Source of the DNA: Dryomyza anilis
Lineage: Eukaryota > Arthropoda > Insecta > Diptera > Dryomyzidae
Length of the DNA: 64,000 bases
Assembly (NCBI GenBank): GCA_951804985.1
Contig: OX638130.1
Location: 125,501,593-125,565,592 of the forward strand
Direction of reading: 5' to 3'
Positions within the stretch are counted from its first letter, which is position 1. Each line of letters opens with the position of its first letter. Made by a program: the position numbers and the translations under genes. The notes below the pieces were generated by a model that was given only the letters and a program-made list of their open reading frames with translations, had not been told where the DNA came from and made no database searches. Positions 24,143 through 35,364 of this stretch are shown in pieces.

Positions 24143-24279
24143 AGCGTCAAATTGGACCTAGATGGTAAGAAAATATCGAAACGTTCTGGCGGAGTTTTCT
24201 CGATACGAGAAATTTTTGATAAAAATGATCAAAGTTCGACATTACTGCGAAAAATATTAAGATATCGATTTGATATATG

Positions 24280-24788
24280 TTTAAATATCGTATCTTGTCA
24301 GAGAATTCGAAAGTACGAAAGTTTTTAAAAATTAGAAACGAGAATGCAACGAGATTGAACTTTTTTATCGAAGTTATTCGATAAAGCTGGCTGGGTAATA
24401 CTAAATATCAGCTTTTTAAAATACTTTCGATTTCCACACAAGCCAAAAATTATATTTGTGTGTTCTATAATAAAATAACCAAAAGTACGGGAAGTCTTGG
24501 CTAAAGTGGGACATGGGGTAATGTGGGAAATTGCAATTTTGGATATTTTTTGCACTTAGCAAAATAAAAACAAATGTCAAGTGCTTCTTAATATGACATC
24601 AACCATTGTTATAATCAAATTAATACCTTTTACTAAATTTCGAGAACAAGTGAAAGTTTTTTATCGTTTTTAATTTAGACGGTATATTTAAAATGATCGC
24701 ATATTGTATATCCTTTGAAATCCAAACGGGTTTTGTAAATAATTTAACATTGTTTAATTTGTGCAAAGTTTTGATCAAATTGCGATAA
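24280..24788. other. AT-rich sequence
   Basis: No gene. GGGTAATGTGGGAAATT near 24515 is a diverged copy of the GGGGTAAAGTGGGAA word of the next element. Confidence 0.35.
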
Positions 24789-25098
24789 TGGGGTAAAGTG
24801 GGAAACATTTTCTGGGGTAAAGTGGGAAACGTAATTAAAACAATGTTTTTTGTTATTTTAATGAAAATATTGTGTTATATGAATTGTTCCTATTTTATTA
24901 CCTTATTATAATTTACCCCAACATTTGTTAATAAGTTCGAAGTAGAGCAGTTTTGAAAAATCGTTTAAAACTCAATTAAAAGGCATGTAAATGGTATTCA
25001 TTATTAAAGCAAAAAGTTAGACCATGACCCAATCTGTGGATTAGAAGAATGTAAAAATTACTCAAATGTATATTTAACGTGTCCCACTTTACCCCAGG
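24789..25098. mobile_element. MITE with TGGGGTAAAGTGGG ends
   Basis: CTGGGGTAAAGTGGG at about 24814 and CCCACTTTACCCCAG at 25084-25098 are exact inverted ends about 285 bp apart. An additional direct copy, ATGGGGTAAAGTGGGAAA, starts near 24788 just upstream. No coding capacity. Superfamily not determined; a target duplication is not evident. Confidence 0.55.
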
Positions 25099-25228
25099 TT
25101 AAAGTTAAACGTTCAGAGAATATACAGAAACTGAGTATGGTTTGGGCTCCATGAAAATATCATACAGTGATCTTCAATAATATATTTGAATACGACTCAG
25201 ACCAAAAGTATACATTTTTAATATAGTT

Positions 25229-25540
25229 ACACAGAAAAAAATACTCGACGTAAATATAGCAAACGTTATTAATTGCATTCATTAAACAATCAATGAAATT
25301 CACTAATTTAAGGAAAACATTTGCTATTCTTCGTTAAATTAGCAATTCCGTTTGCTAATATGAATATTTGTACGTCAACGCATCAAATTAATTAGTTTCA
25401 GCAATTATATTTACTAATAGCGAAGAATAGCAACTGTTTTCATAAAATTAGTGAATTTATTTGCTGGATTGATTAATGAATGCAATTAATATCGGTTGCT
25501 ATATTTACGTCGATTAGTTTTTCCTGAGTAGATTCTTGTA
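25229..25540. mobile_element. Palindromic MITE family P, complete copy
   Basis: The two halves are reverse complements. The left half reads CGACGTAAATATAGCAA, TTAATTGCATTCATTAA, CACTAATTT, AAAACATTTGCTATTCTTCG; the right half repeats these in reverse. The outermost part is ACACAGAAAAAAATACT on the left and AGTTTTTCCTGAGT on the right. About 300 bp, fold-back structure. Relatives at 9390-9482 and 29440-29680. Confidence 0.75.
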
Positions 25541-26719
25541 TACTCAAGTAAAAATTGTTCCCAGAATCATGAACGAAAACTTATAATTTAATATTTTTCA
25601 TGGAAATAACCTTATCTAAAAAAATCCAAATATTAAAAATGAAGTCAAAAACATAAAAAATCGACAAGAACTATTATTGCGTTAAAACTTTGGGCAATAT
25701 CAAAAAAAATGAATTTGAAGTCTTGATTAAAATATTGAGTTCCATTGGTATTTAAAATTTTGTTTTGTTCATACAAAAATACACAAAATAGAAAGAAATC
25801 TTTAAAATCGTTTAAGATCCAAGGTGAATGACCATATTTACAATAAAAAAAAATGGTTTATACCAGCATATAAAAAACTCATAATAACTTCCTCTTGCAT
25901 TAACAAAAATCTTTAATACTATAAACCTAAACAAAAGTGATGTTTTTTCAAACCCACCTCAAATGCCCTTTTAGTTTACAAAATGCAGCCCAAAAATGCA
26001 ACCGAATCCCGCATTAATCGGTGGTTTAATGGTATCAAAAACTCAATAATAAAACTAATCCCACATCATTAATCATTCTACGTTAAATGATGATGTTTAC
26101 AACATGTAGCAGAAAAACACCCTATTACATGAAATTATACTATTTTATTTCTATAAAAAAAGGATTTTCTAAACTAAAAATCAACCCAATATTTTTATGA
26201 ATGAAAAATGCGCCTTTGGTTTCGACAAAACTATTGCTCAATCAATGCCAACCAACAAGTGAATGATACATGATTTGCTGTATTTTATCTGTATTTATTT
26301 TCAAAATTTATACAATTTTTCACTCACCCCAAAACATAGCATTTTATTGGGAAATTCTTTGTTGACTTGGTGTGAGTTTTTTTTTCGTAGGTGTGTCTCG
26401 AGTCCTACCAGACATTTGGACGATGATCACGCGAACAATATAAAATTGTAGCAAGTGTGTTCAAGAATTACGAACATGATTTATGATGTTCGGTTTTGTA
26501 CAATTTTGTAATTGTGGCCAAGACTATCGAACGTACGATCTATAGAATTATTGGGGTTTAGTAGTATTGAGAGTGATGCTGGTTTATTTAGGTTCCTAAT
26601 AGATTTTTGGGTTTTGTAAGACACCAAACTGTGTGGCTATAAAAGAATAAAAAACTGTGTTCTATAAAAGGAAGCGTATATAAAAAACGAAATCAAATAT
26701 TTTATCAAAGACAATGTGT
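25541..26719. other. AT-rich unique sequence
   Basis: No gene or repeat recognised. The frame at 26263-26451 has no recognisable protein character. Confidence 0.4.
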
Positions 26720-27490
26720 AGAAATTCCGAGAAACTCGTTCTCCTGCAACCCGAGTAACCAATAAAGTCATCTTTATTATAGGGCTTAATTGTCGTGTGT
26801 GGTGTGGTTCGATGCGATGCGGTGGCTGTGGTTTTCATGCCGGTTTACATTTCACTTTTAAATTTATCAGTTGATCATTTATAATCATTAATTGAGCGTT
26901 GAGAAAAACAAACAAGTTCTATTTTCAAAACAAACTAGAAAGAAGAAAAACAAATGCTGGTTAAGACATCAACTTTAAATCGGGGTTTAAGACATTTTTT
27001 TTCTTCTAGATTTCGAAAATTAAGTTCTCATTAGTGCCACTCACAGCAAGGTGCTTCCTTACTACTGTCTTTCCTTGAGTAAAGCATTATTTTCTCCCAC
27101 GATCTTATTTTGCTATTACTCATTAGTTGTCCTTCCTTTTTTTCCTGCTAATTACCTACTCTATGCCATATATATATAGATATTTTGTATGAGTTTCATT
27201 CAAAGAGTTTCTTTATTTCCAAGGACTACTTTTTTTCCTGACAGTCCATTCAGTTGTCATTGTTATGCAACAATTGCCTTGTTTGTGTTCTTTTGTAAAC
27301 ATTTGATGCATTCGTTTCCTCGTATTTTGCAAACTCTGACTTTTTGTGGTCGGCAAGAACATGTGTTCGATTTTGACAACTTCTCTTTTTCATTCTATAT
27401 GGTGACAGTTTTTCTCTACTGTCAGTTTTTGTACATATTTTCCCACAGTTTATGTACATTTGATCTGGTCAAGGTGTTTTAATAATTCTC
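26720..27490. other. Modest GC island
   Basis: Non-repetitive, slightly GC-richer. A plus-strand frame of 97 codons at 27189-27482 is rich in F, S, C and H and overlaps an opposite frame; I do not consider it a gene. Confidence 0.35.
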
Positions 27491-27666
27491 ATTTTCATGA
27501 GTGATGATTTCATTAAAAGTACTACTTCCTTTATATATATTGAAAAATGTAGGATTTATTAATTTGATGCTTGAATATATTATTAATACGTGGACGTATT
27601 CCAGATTCCGTTCGAAATTCGACATATTTTGAAGACAAATTTCTAGTCAAATTGTTTTAATTTGTA

Positions 27667-27717
27667 TTTTCAATACAAAAAATTATATATATATATATAT
27701 ATTTTTTGTATTGAAAA
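27667..27717. other. AT palindrome with (TA)n core
   Basis: TTTTCAATACAAAAAA and TTTTTTGTATTGAAAA flank an alternating TA run. The whole 51 bp is nearly self-complementary and could extrude as a cruciform. Confidence 0.8.
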
Positions 27718-27961
27718 ATCTAAATCCAAATAGTATGATTATAAATTTGTATATGAAATTTGAACGAAAAATACATGCCAAACAATTCCAATTTCAGATA
27801 TGTTTTTTATAATGTTACTGAAATAATTTCGTCAGCCTAGTCCATTGTTTAACTTTGACTTCAAAAAGTAAGTAAAGTATAACAAAAATAAATCTCTGTT
27901 CAGTTATTTATGAAATACGCCGGAAATCGGTATTAAAATTCCGGAAAATAAATGGTCCCTG

Positions 27962-28722
27962 TCATGCCAAAGGGGACGAATGAGCATTTTGAAAAATGTT
28001 GTAAAAACAAATTTTAAAGTTTGAAGTGATTTATAAATTAGTACATTTTTGTTTTGTTATTTTAGTTTATTCATCAATTGTTATAACGTATATAAAATAT
28101 TTTTGGATTTGGAAAACTTATTGAATAATAAATACGGATTTTGTGTGGGTGTATCCTGACCAGATATTTTTGTTTTTAAGCTATAAGTCTTTATTTGCGC
28201 AAGATCATTAATTAATGCCCTTACTTCACTATTTTATCATGCACCAATAATGAGTTATAGCTAATAAACGAACAAAATTGACAAATTGAAAATCTTGTCC
28301 TGCCAAAAGGGCGAATCTTTTCGTTTTTTTGCTATAACTCTTTATTGGTACAAGATAAAATAGTGATGTTAAGGCATTAATTGTTTGATTTTAAAGCACC
28401 TATCGATTGGCTTCAGTATTTAAATATAATTTGCAAACAATTTTTCTTGCCAATGATAAAAATTCAAAAAATAAGTTAAAATAATGATGATGATCGATAA
28501 GTAGTTTAAAATAAACAGTTTTATCTTATACCAATAAAAAGTTGTGGCAAAAAACAACATTTTCAATTTTTCGAATTCGCCCTTTTGGTTTTATCTTTTG
28601 TTGCTAGAAATAACCAACAAAACCACACACGATTTTGGCACAGTATATTTGAGGAAAAACTACATTCAAAAATGTAAAAAAATGCAAATATCAAAAATTA
28701 CACATTCGCCCCTTTGGCATGA
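27962..28722. mobile_element. 760-bp element with TCATGCCAAAGGGG ends
   Basis: The left end TCATGCCAAAGGGG(A)CGAATG and the right end CATTCGCCCCTTTGGCATGA are inverted, differing by one extra base. The internal words CTGCCAAAAGGGCGAAT (about 28302) and GAATTCGCCCTTTTGG (about 28572) are inverted relatives of the ends. A further inverted pair (28209-28262 and 28330-28383) centres on ACTATTTTATC. No transposase. Nested inverted repeats suggest a non-autonomous DNA element formed by repeated end duplication. Superfamily unknown. Confidence 0.65.
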
Positions 28723-28739
28723 TAGTGACAAAATAATCG

Positions 28740-28920
28740 GCTTTGGAATTCACAAAATTTCCATTTATCTGCGATGTTTGGCGGAAATATGCCGGAAATA
28801 TTACAATATTTCTGACTTTTCTTTGAAATATTTGGAACATTTGGATGACTTTTAAATAGACAAAGTCGGAGTTTATATGAAAAAATGCCTATAATCTGCT
28901 CACACCCAAAATATGCCGAA
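28740..28920 (+). repeat. Dispersed repeat family N, partial copy
   Basis: Blocks CCATTTATCTGCGATGTTTG, AATATGCCGGAAATATT, ATAGACAAAGTCGGAGTTTA and CTGCTCACACCCAAAATATG match the copies near 22900, 59900 and 61200. Confidence 0.5.
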
Positions 28921-28924
28921 AAAT

Positions 28925-29067
28925 GCCAACGATATTGTTTTAGACAGGTTCGTTTTTAAAGAAAACCCTGTCGTTTTCGTATCATTATAGATTATCGAAA
29001 ACGACAATTTGAGCCTATAAATGATATCGTTTCGATATCGTAAAATTATCGTTTGGTTTGCTGGGAA
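28925..29067 (-). mobile_element. MITE family K, copy 2
   Basis: Reverse complement of 19555-19700: ends in AAATTATCGTTTGGTTTGCT then GGG, preceded by GATATCGTTTCGATATCGTA, GAAAACGACAATTTGAGCC and GACAGGTTCGTTTTTA. Confidence 0.65.
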
Positions 29068-29194
29068 TTTGAAGTCGCAAATATTAGTTAAACCATAGAT
29101 AGAGAACAAAGTATTCGTTTCGAAATCAATGTGAGATGAAGGAAATTTTAATTTAAAACAATTTTCTGTTGCTTTGTTAATTATAAAAAATTTC

Positions 29195-29396
29195 CACAAA
29201 TCCCATTAAAAATGGTCAATAGGACAATTATTTATTTAATAGTATAACAAAACTAAATATGTTCATTTAAACTCAATGGCAATGTCATGGTATTTTCTAG
29301 TATTCAATGGTATTTTCCGATTAAAATAATAATTTACCCTATTGACTATTTTTAATAGTAAAAAACTATTATTTATGTAGTATTTTTTTCTGGGTG
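29195..29396 (+). mobile_element. TA-flanked MITE family T, second copy
   Basis: Same orientation and internal order as 16858-17071: AATGGTCAATAGGACAATTA, AAACTCAATGGCAATGTCAT, ATGGTATTTTCCGATTAA, CCCTATTGACTATTTTTAA and the CTGGGTG right end. The left inverted repeat is lost or replaced. Confidence 0.75.
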
Positions 29397-29439
29397 TGTG
29401 ATCCTAGAATTTATCACAAACAATTTCAGTAAAACAAGA

Positions 29440-29680
29440 TACCGTCACGTGTTCGCGCATTATTTCGGCGAGTTTTAGCAATTATTATTGCTAAAACTTC
29501 GCCGACTAATTAATTTGCTGCATTGTCGTACATATATTCATATTAGCAAACGCAATTGCTGATTTAACGACGAATAGCAAATGTTCTCACTGTATTACTC
29601 AACTTCATTGCTGGACTGATTATTGCATGCAATTAATATCGGTTGCTATATTTACGTCGAACTTTTTTTTATGTGCAGAT
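29440..29680 (+). mobile_element. Palindromic MITE family P, rearranged copy
   Basis: The right half (TTTGCTGCATTGTCGTACAT to ATATTTACGTCGAAC) matches 25350-25535. The left half is replaced by a compact hairpin, CGGCGAGTTTTAGCAAT and ATTGCTAAAACTTCGCCG at about 29466-29504, with one bulged base. Confidence 0.65.
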
Positions 29681-29789
29681 CTTGAATTTATTAAACATAG
29701 AAATAATTTTAAAGAAGTGTTATGGGGGAAAATTCTGCACAAAATTAGAATTTTATATATGAACAATTCTGTTTTTTTTTAGGATTTTT

Positions 29790-30545
29790 TTACAGAAAAT
29801 GTAATGATGTCATTCGATTCACTGAATATCAAGAATTCATATGTGAAATTTCTGTATCTTGGGAAATTCTGTATCTCCTAAACTGAGCGTTTTTTCAAGG
29901 TCACATTTCAGAATTTTCAAAAATAGGTTACACTTGGATTGTTTTTTTCTATATAAAAAAAACTGGCATTTAAAAAAATCTGATGATGCCATTCCATTCA
30001 TTCAATATCAAGGATTCATACGTGAAATTTCTGTTTCTTTGGAAATTCTGTATTTCCTAAACCGAGCGTTTTTTCAAGGTCACAATTCAGAATTTTCAAA
30101 AATGGGTTATACTTAGATTGGTTTTTTCTATATTAACAAATACTGGGATTTAAAAAAAAATCTGATGATGCCATTCGATTCACTGAAAATCAAGGATTCA
30201 TATGTGAAATTTCTGTATCTTGGGAAATTCTGTATCTCCTAAACTGAGCGTTTTTTCAAGGTCACAATTCAGAATTTTCACAAATGGGTTACATTTGGAT
30301 TGGTTTTTTTCTACATAAAAAAAACTGTTATTTAAAAAAAAATCTGATGATGCCATTCGATTCACTCAATATCAAGGATTCATACGTGAAATTTCTGTTT
30401 CTTTGGAAATTCTGTATTTCCTAAACCGAGCGTTTTTTCAAGGTCACAATTCAGAATTTTCAAAAATGGGTTACACTTGGATTGGTTTTATCCTACACTT
30501 GGATTTGTTTTTCTATATAAAAAAATACTGGGTATTAAAAAAAAA
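29790..30545 (+). repeat. Four tandem 180-bp repeats in A-B-A-B order
   Basis: The word CAAGGTCAC falls at 29896, 30075, 30257 and 30439, spacings of 179, 182 and 182 bp. Copies 1 and 3 share CTGTATCTTGGGAAATTCTG and CTAAACTGAGCG; copies 2 and 4 share CTGTTTCTTTGGAAATTCTG and CTAAACCGAGCG. The present unit of duplication is therefore a dimer of about 361 bp. An 85-codon frame inside is a by-product. Confidence 0.9.
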
Positions 30546-30959
30546 TTTACTGATAAATACACAAGTCATATTTATTTGATTTACAAAAAATAAAATGCAT
30601 TGTCAAGCACTATTATTTAATTTTCTTTGAATAATAAAACGAATTTTGTTAATTAATTACTTTTCTTTGTATAAATTTGATTTCTTGCCACACACTAGAC
30701 TCAGCAGTTACCAAGAAATCAATTCAAAGAAATCGAAAAAGTGCAAAAATTGCAGAATATAACAGGTCAAACATGAATTCGTCAAAATATCATTATACCC
30801 CAAAATAATTTTAAAGCCAAAAACAAAAGTAAAAACTAACCAAAACAATAGAATAATGCAAGAAAAACTTGATAAATCACCTGTAAATTCGAATGGAAAT
30901 GGAAATAAAAACACGTTACAACGCAGAGTTCCCAAAACAATTGGTCACAATTTCACACA
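30546..30959. other. AT-rich unique sequence
   Basis: No gene. The minus-strand frame at 30708-30935 is hydrophobic but unrecognised. Confidence 0.35.
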
Positions 30960-31640
30960 TTTATACGCTGTGTCACAACGGTGATGTGTCACCAGACAAC
31001 TTGTGACCAACAGAAAAAAGAAGAAAAAATCCAGTTTCCCCTTTCAAAGGACACTCGCTGCAACACAATGGGCACCTTTCCGTCTGTAGCTGAAGCCTTT
31101 ATTTATACAAAAACAAACTTGATTGTTTTTCAGTTTTCTGAAAATGTTGGTTGCCATTACCAAAATGTTTTAAATTTGGTAATAAAATAAAAATTGGTGC
31201 ACAATCAAATAAAAAAAGAAACGTTGAACGTTACACCTTTATTTTGTTGGTTGATGTCTTTTTTTTTGTACGTTCGTTGTACGTTCTTTAGCATTGATTA
31301 TTGAGTCCAAATGTTATAGAATGTTATAACCAAAAAAAATAAAAGAAAATTCTATACAATTAAAAAAAAAAATAGTCGAGCCAATTGCCTTTTGTTGTTC
31401 TTGTTTTTATGGTATTTGTATTGCGTGTACCTTTGGGTCAGCTCTATCAATTGTCCTTTTTTCGGTTTCAGTCCATTGTTTCGAACACACAGTTGTAGCT
31501 CCATTCAATCGTTAAGCCATGCTTCAATCCATTCATGCATTTCTTTGGCCATTTATATAATTTTTGTTTCTTTTTTGGTTTTGTATTGGGTTGGCTTCCA
31601 GCGCACTATTATAGTTCAATAAATATTTCAAATCGTGATG
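30960..31640. other. Modest GC island
   Basis: Non-repetitive sequence with short overlapping frames; no recognisable exon. Possible conserved non-coding DNA. Confidence 0.3.
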
Positions 31641-32229
31641 TTTCAATTTGAATTCAGCTGGTCAGCATTTTGGACAATTATACCTGTTACCCCAGCTCGT
31701 TTAAAGATTGGATTTCTGGAATTTAATTCTAGAAGTTTCATTGAGTTGTTTATTCGTAGAATTAAAAAAAAAATGTTTGGCTACTTTTTGCACAGTTATT
31801 AATGATGTCGAAAACAATTGAAAGTGCAATATTTGGAAATTCACGCCCTGTTTGAGTTTGGGAAAACAAATAAAAGAAAAGTCAATATTGCAAAATATTC
31901 TCACAGTCTAGGGGAGAAGACAGGTTATACTATTGCAAAAATATAGGTAGAAGTGCATTAAAAATAAAATTATAATTGCTATGCCTCTTGAAATTAAAAG
32001 TAAGATATTTAAGTAAAACAATTTGGACTCACTCGGCCCGATGAAAATGTACAAAAATAAAAAACGAGTAGAAATGGGGTCAAATTTTTAAAGTTATTTT
32101 TAAGTGCATTGTAACAAAAAAAATAAATTCGATTTTCCAAATATAGCAGGAAAAAAAGCTTAATCAAAAAATCACCCCATCTTAATCACACCCACAACCT
32201 TCTAAACATTTTCAAAAAATTATGTATCA
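31641..32229. other. AT-rich unique sequence
   Basis: Nothing recognised. Confidence 0.35.
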
Positions 32230-32510
32230 AGAAAAATTTAACCAGTAAGGAAGATTAGGTCTCATAGGAAATTTTGAATTAGGTAAATGTCGGTAGTTGG
32301 TGTTAGTAAGAATTATGACAGTTATAGTCGGACTAAGCCGACTATAAATACCCTATACTTATTTGATAATGTGCGCGGTTACCTTTTAAAGTGGTCCAGA
32401 GGTCCTCCCGGGTTTACGAATCATGAATATAACTGAAAATTGCAATCTTGAAAGAATTTTCTTTTACTTGAGTACCCATATGTATGAATGGGTAAGTATA
32501 TCGATTTTAA
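32230..32510 (+). mobile_element. DINE-like element, internal fragment
   Basis: Shares with 54249-54500 the order AACCAGTAAGGAAGATTAGG, CATAGGAAATTTT, TATAGTCGGACTAAGCCGAC, TATAAATACCCTA, GTGCGCGGTTACC and ACCCATATGTATGAATGGGT. The CTGTCTGT part is absent. Confidence 0.6.
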
Positions 32511-32553
32511 TTTTTTTTAAATTGCCACATATAGCAAAAAAGGGCTTAATAAA

Positions 32554-32852
32554 GGGTTCTTCAACAAGGACGCTACAAAAGTAGAGCGACAGTGACAGCA
32601 AACGACGACATATTTCTTGCCGTTCTTTTGACATTTCTCTTAAGTAAGGTTTGCCATTTCATAGTGGAAAGATATACGAATTCGAATTTCGGTAGTAAAT
32701 TTTAATAATTTCGACTAGTTGTTAGCTCGTATATCTTTCCATCATGAAATGGCAAACCTTACTGAAGAGAAATGTCAAAAGAGCGGCAAGAAATATGGCG
32801 TCGTTTGCTGTCCCTGTAGCTCTACGTTTGTAGCGTCCCTATTGAAAAACCC
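32554..32852. mobile_element. Fold-back MITE, 299 bp, with 8-bp near-duplication
   Basis: Almost the whole element is an inverted repeat with arms of about 125 bp. The ends are GGGTTCTTCAACAAGGACGC and the complement of GGGTTTTTCAATAGGGACGC. Inner arm words are AGCAAACGACG, ATATTTCTTGCCG, TTTTGACATTTCTCTT, AAGGTTTGCCATTTCAT and GGAAAGATATACGA. Flanks are TTAATAAA (32546-32553) and TTGATAAA (32853-32860), an 8-bp duplication with one mismatch. Eight-bp targets occur in hAT, P and Merlin-type transposons; I cannot choose. Confidence 0.85.
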
Positions 32853-32867
32853 TTGATAAAAATTTTT

Positions 32868-32889
32868 GTAGCGCTCTTATTGAAAACCC
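32868..32889. mobile_element. Extra orphan end of the fold-back MITE
   Basis: GTAGCGCTCTTATTGAAAAC followed by CC repeats the right terminus of 32554-32852, 16 bp beyond it and in the same orientation. It is either a remnant of an earlier insertion or an end duplication. Confidence 0.7.
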
Positions 32890-33199
32890 TTTAGTTAATC
32901 AAAAAACCATCCTACCCCAACAATTACCCATTTTTCGAAAAATGACGAATAATATTGGTTATCCTTCGAACCCTTTAGGACTCTATAGCACCTAACACAG
33001 ACGTGTAGGGGTATACATTTATATTACACTTTTTATCGGTAGACCACTTAGAAACACAATATAATAAAATCGGAGTTCAATTAAAAAAGATGTTATTTTG
33101 CGGCACTGTGTAATTGTTGACTAAATCAAAATAACAAACAAAAAAATTAATACTTTAAAATTTGATTTCCCAACATTTTTAAAAATCACGTTATGTTTG

Positions 33200-33880
33200 T
33201 AGAAAATTTGGTCTGAATTAAATTTGATATATTATGAAATTCAATTGATATTTTCTGAAATAATAATGTTCTTTTCTGAAGGTTTCTGTATTACAATTGT
33301 CAACATACAAATTAAATTTGATTTATCTTAATTACAATAGATGTTTTATGAATTTAGTTTGACTATTCTGAATTACTATTGACGGTTTTAAAATTTGGTA
33401 ATTATAAACTCAAATTGATGAATTCTGTCTTATTTTTGAATATTTCAAATTAAAATTTTTGATTTATATTTGACATTTATAAATATCAATTGACGATTTA
33501 TAATTCACATTTGACTATTCTGAAATACAATTGACGCTTATTTGAGATTCAGATTTAATATTGATTTCTGATTTACATAGAACTGCACTGAATTGCATTT
33601 ACGATATCTGATTTACATTTGATTGTGCGAAATGTTGTCTGAATTAAATATAATATATTTTTAAGTAAGTTGTTTTCCGAAATATGAAAGTTGTTTTCTG
33701 ATTTCTATTTAATGGGTTTTAAATCACAATTGACAATTTTTAAATTATATTTAAGTTCATTGAATTGAATTTTATTTGAATATTGTGAATTAAAATTGAC
33801 ATTTTTCGAATTTTTTTTTGGTAATTCTGAATTCAAATTGTGAATTCTGTATTTTATATGACTACACTGAAATATATAGA
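33200..33880 (+). repeat. Degenerate repeat built on TTCTGAATTACAATTGAC
   Basis: Irregular reuse of TTCTGAA, AATTACAATTGAC, AAATTTGAT and GAATATT words at roughly 25-35 bp spacing. Reads as an ancient minisatellite; a fixed period is not visible. Confidence 0.45.
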
Positions 33881-34239
33881 ATATTTTCTGAATTTACGTA
33901 TTTACGTAGCGATGCGCACGAGAAAACAATCTCGATTGTTCGAAACTCGTTATTTGAGACTACTATATTCAACTTTAAAATTCAAGAAAAAATCATAACG
34001 AGATTTGAGATTTCGATGATTTTCGAGATCGAGACTCGGAAATCTCATTTTGCGTAACAGTACCCTTAGATTCAAAATTTTGATTTAGTGCGATATCTTT
34101 AAAAATGCCCGTAATTTATTTTAGGATTATACTATGATTTAACATTTTATTTATGTTTCATATAATTTAATTAAATTCCTTTACTTTGTTTGTTTTTTTT
34201 TTTAATTTATACTTAAAATATACAACATAGAAAACGTAG
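33881..34239. other. AT-rich unique sequence
   Basis: Contains a patch rich in TCGA and GAGA words (33905-34045). No gene. Confidence 0.35.
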
Positions 34240-35340
34240 AGCAATTCATGAAAGGGTACCGGGAAACTTTGGCATAGCACAAAATCCCCAAAAACCCATC
34301 AAGTGGAACGGCATGAACATAAAAATGTAAAAATTAAAAAAGCGCGAGTGCTCGCTGATTAGCGTGAAGGCGCAGAATGAGCAAAATAGCAAAAAAAAAA
34401 CCAGAAAAAAAAACAAATGAAACGCGCAAAAATTAATTTAAAACGCAAAAATGGCCACTTCCGGCAACGCGGGAATTTTATTAAAAAGCAAAAAAAACGC
34501 GGAACACAATAAAGTGCTGTCTAAAATAAAAACCACCCACAACTGTCGAACTAAACGAAGACAGGTCCTGTGTAAGAACGAACAATAGTGATAGAACATT
34601 GATGGCTTTCAATCAGAGAGCGCGCCAAAGGACGAAACAAATGAATGAATGACGTGACGTAACGTGACTGACGTTTATTTGAAGCTAATCAATGTTCGAA
34701 TAGCGCGCGCGATGAATTTTGTTTTGAATTTTTCTATTTTTTATACTTTTAAAGGGGGCAGCACTTGTACCACCATTATCGATAGAGCCCCGGGGTTACA
34801 CGCGCTAAGGACGCATGGGGTCATGCATTGAAGGACGCGACGCAGCACAGGATGCAGCAGTATACAGGACAGACAGACAGGCAGGGAGGGACAAGGTTTA
34901 TATTCTATTAAATACAACATGTTTTGTTGCACTAATAAGACGCTTTCGATTTTTAATTTAAACTTTATGCTTTGCACACAGTCAGGCGGATTTTTGGTGT
35001 GAGGTTGTTGTGTGTTGTGTTGAGCAGGGGGTCCTGTCGGTTGTCGACTCAGGTCCCTCGTTAGTTGGGGTGCGTTTTTGCATTGTTTATGGTTAACAAT
35101 GCAAAACGTAGGAAACCCACAGCGCCCGGAAACCGGAAACCGAAAGTACGGTGGCGAGTACTACCAGACTTGGTAGGGCAAAGAATTGCGGCGTATCAAG
35201 TGCTGTGCACATTATTTGTTTTGGTCTCTGAGTTTTGCAAATTCTTTATAATCGAGTGGACTAAATGCTGTTTTATTGTGTGGTGTGTTTTGAGGCGCTT
35301 TTTGAGGGGTCGCAACTAACACAGAGATTACAAAAACTGA
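34240..35340. other. GC-richer island with candidate regulatory words
   Basis: Non-repetitive. It has a GCCATTTT word (minus strand, 34448-34455) matching the Pleiohomeotic core, a GAGAG word at 34616-34620 and four ACGT cores at 34652-34674. The short frames at 34741-34977 and 35065-35319 have no recognised similarity. Regulatory function is inference. Confidence 0.35.
34650..34674. promoter_or_regulatory. Cluster of ACGT / TGACGTAA bZIP-type sites
   Basis: Four ACGT cores start at 34652, 34657, 34662 and 34671, including TGACGT at 34650 and GTGACGTAAC from 34655. TGACGT(A) is the CREB/ATF half-site type. Binding is inferred from words only. Confidence 0.35.
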
Positions 35341-35364
35341 ATTTTAATAAAAATATGTGATATG

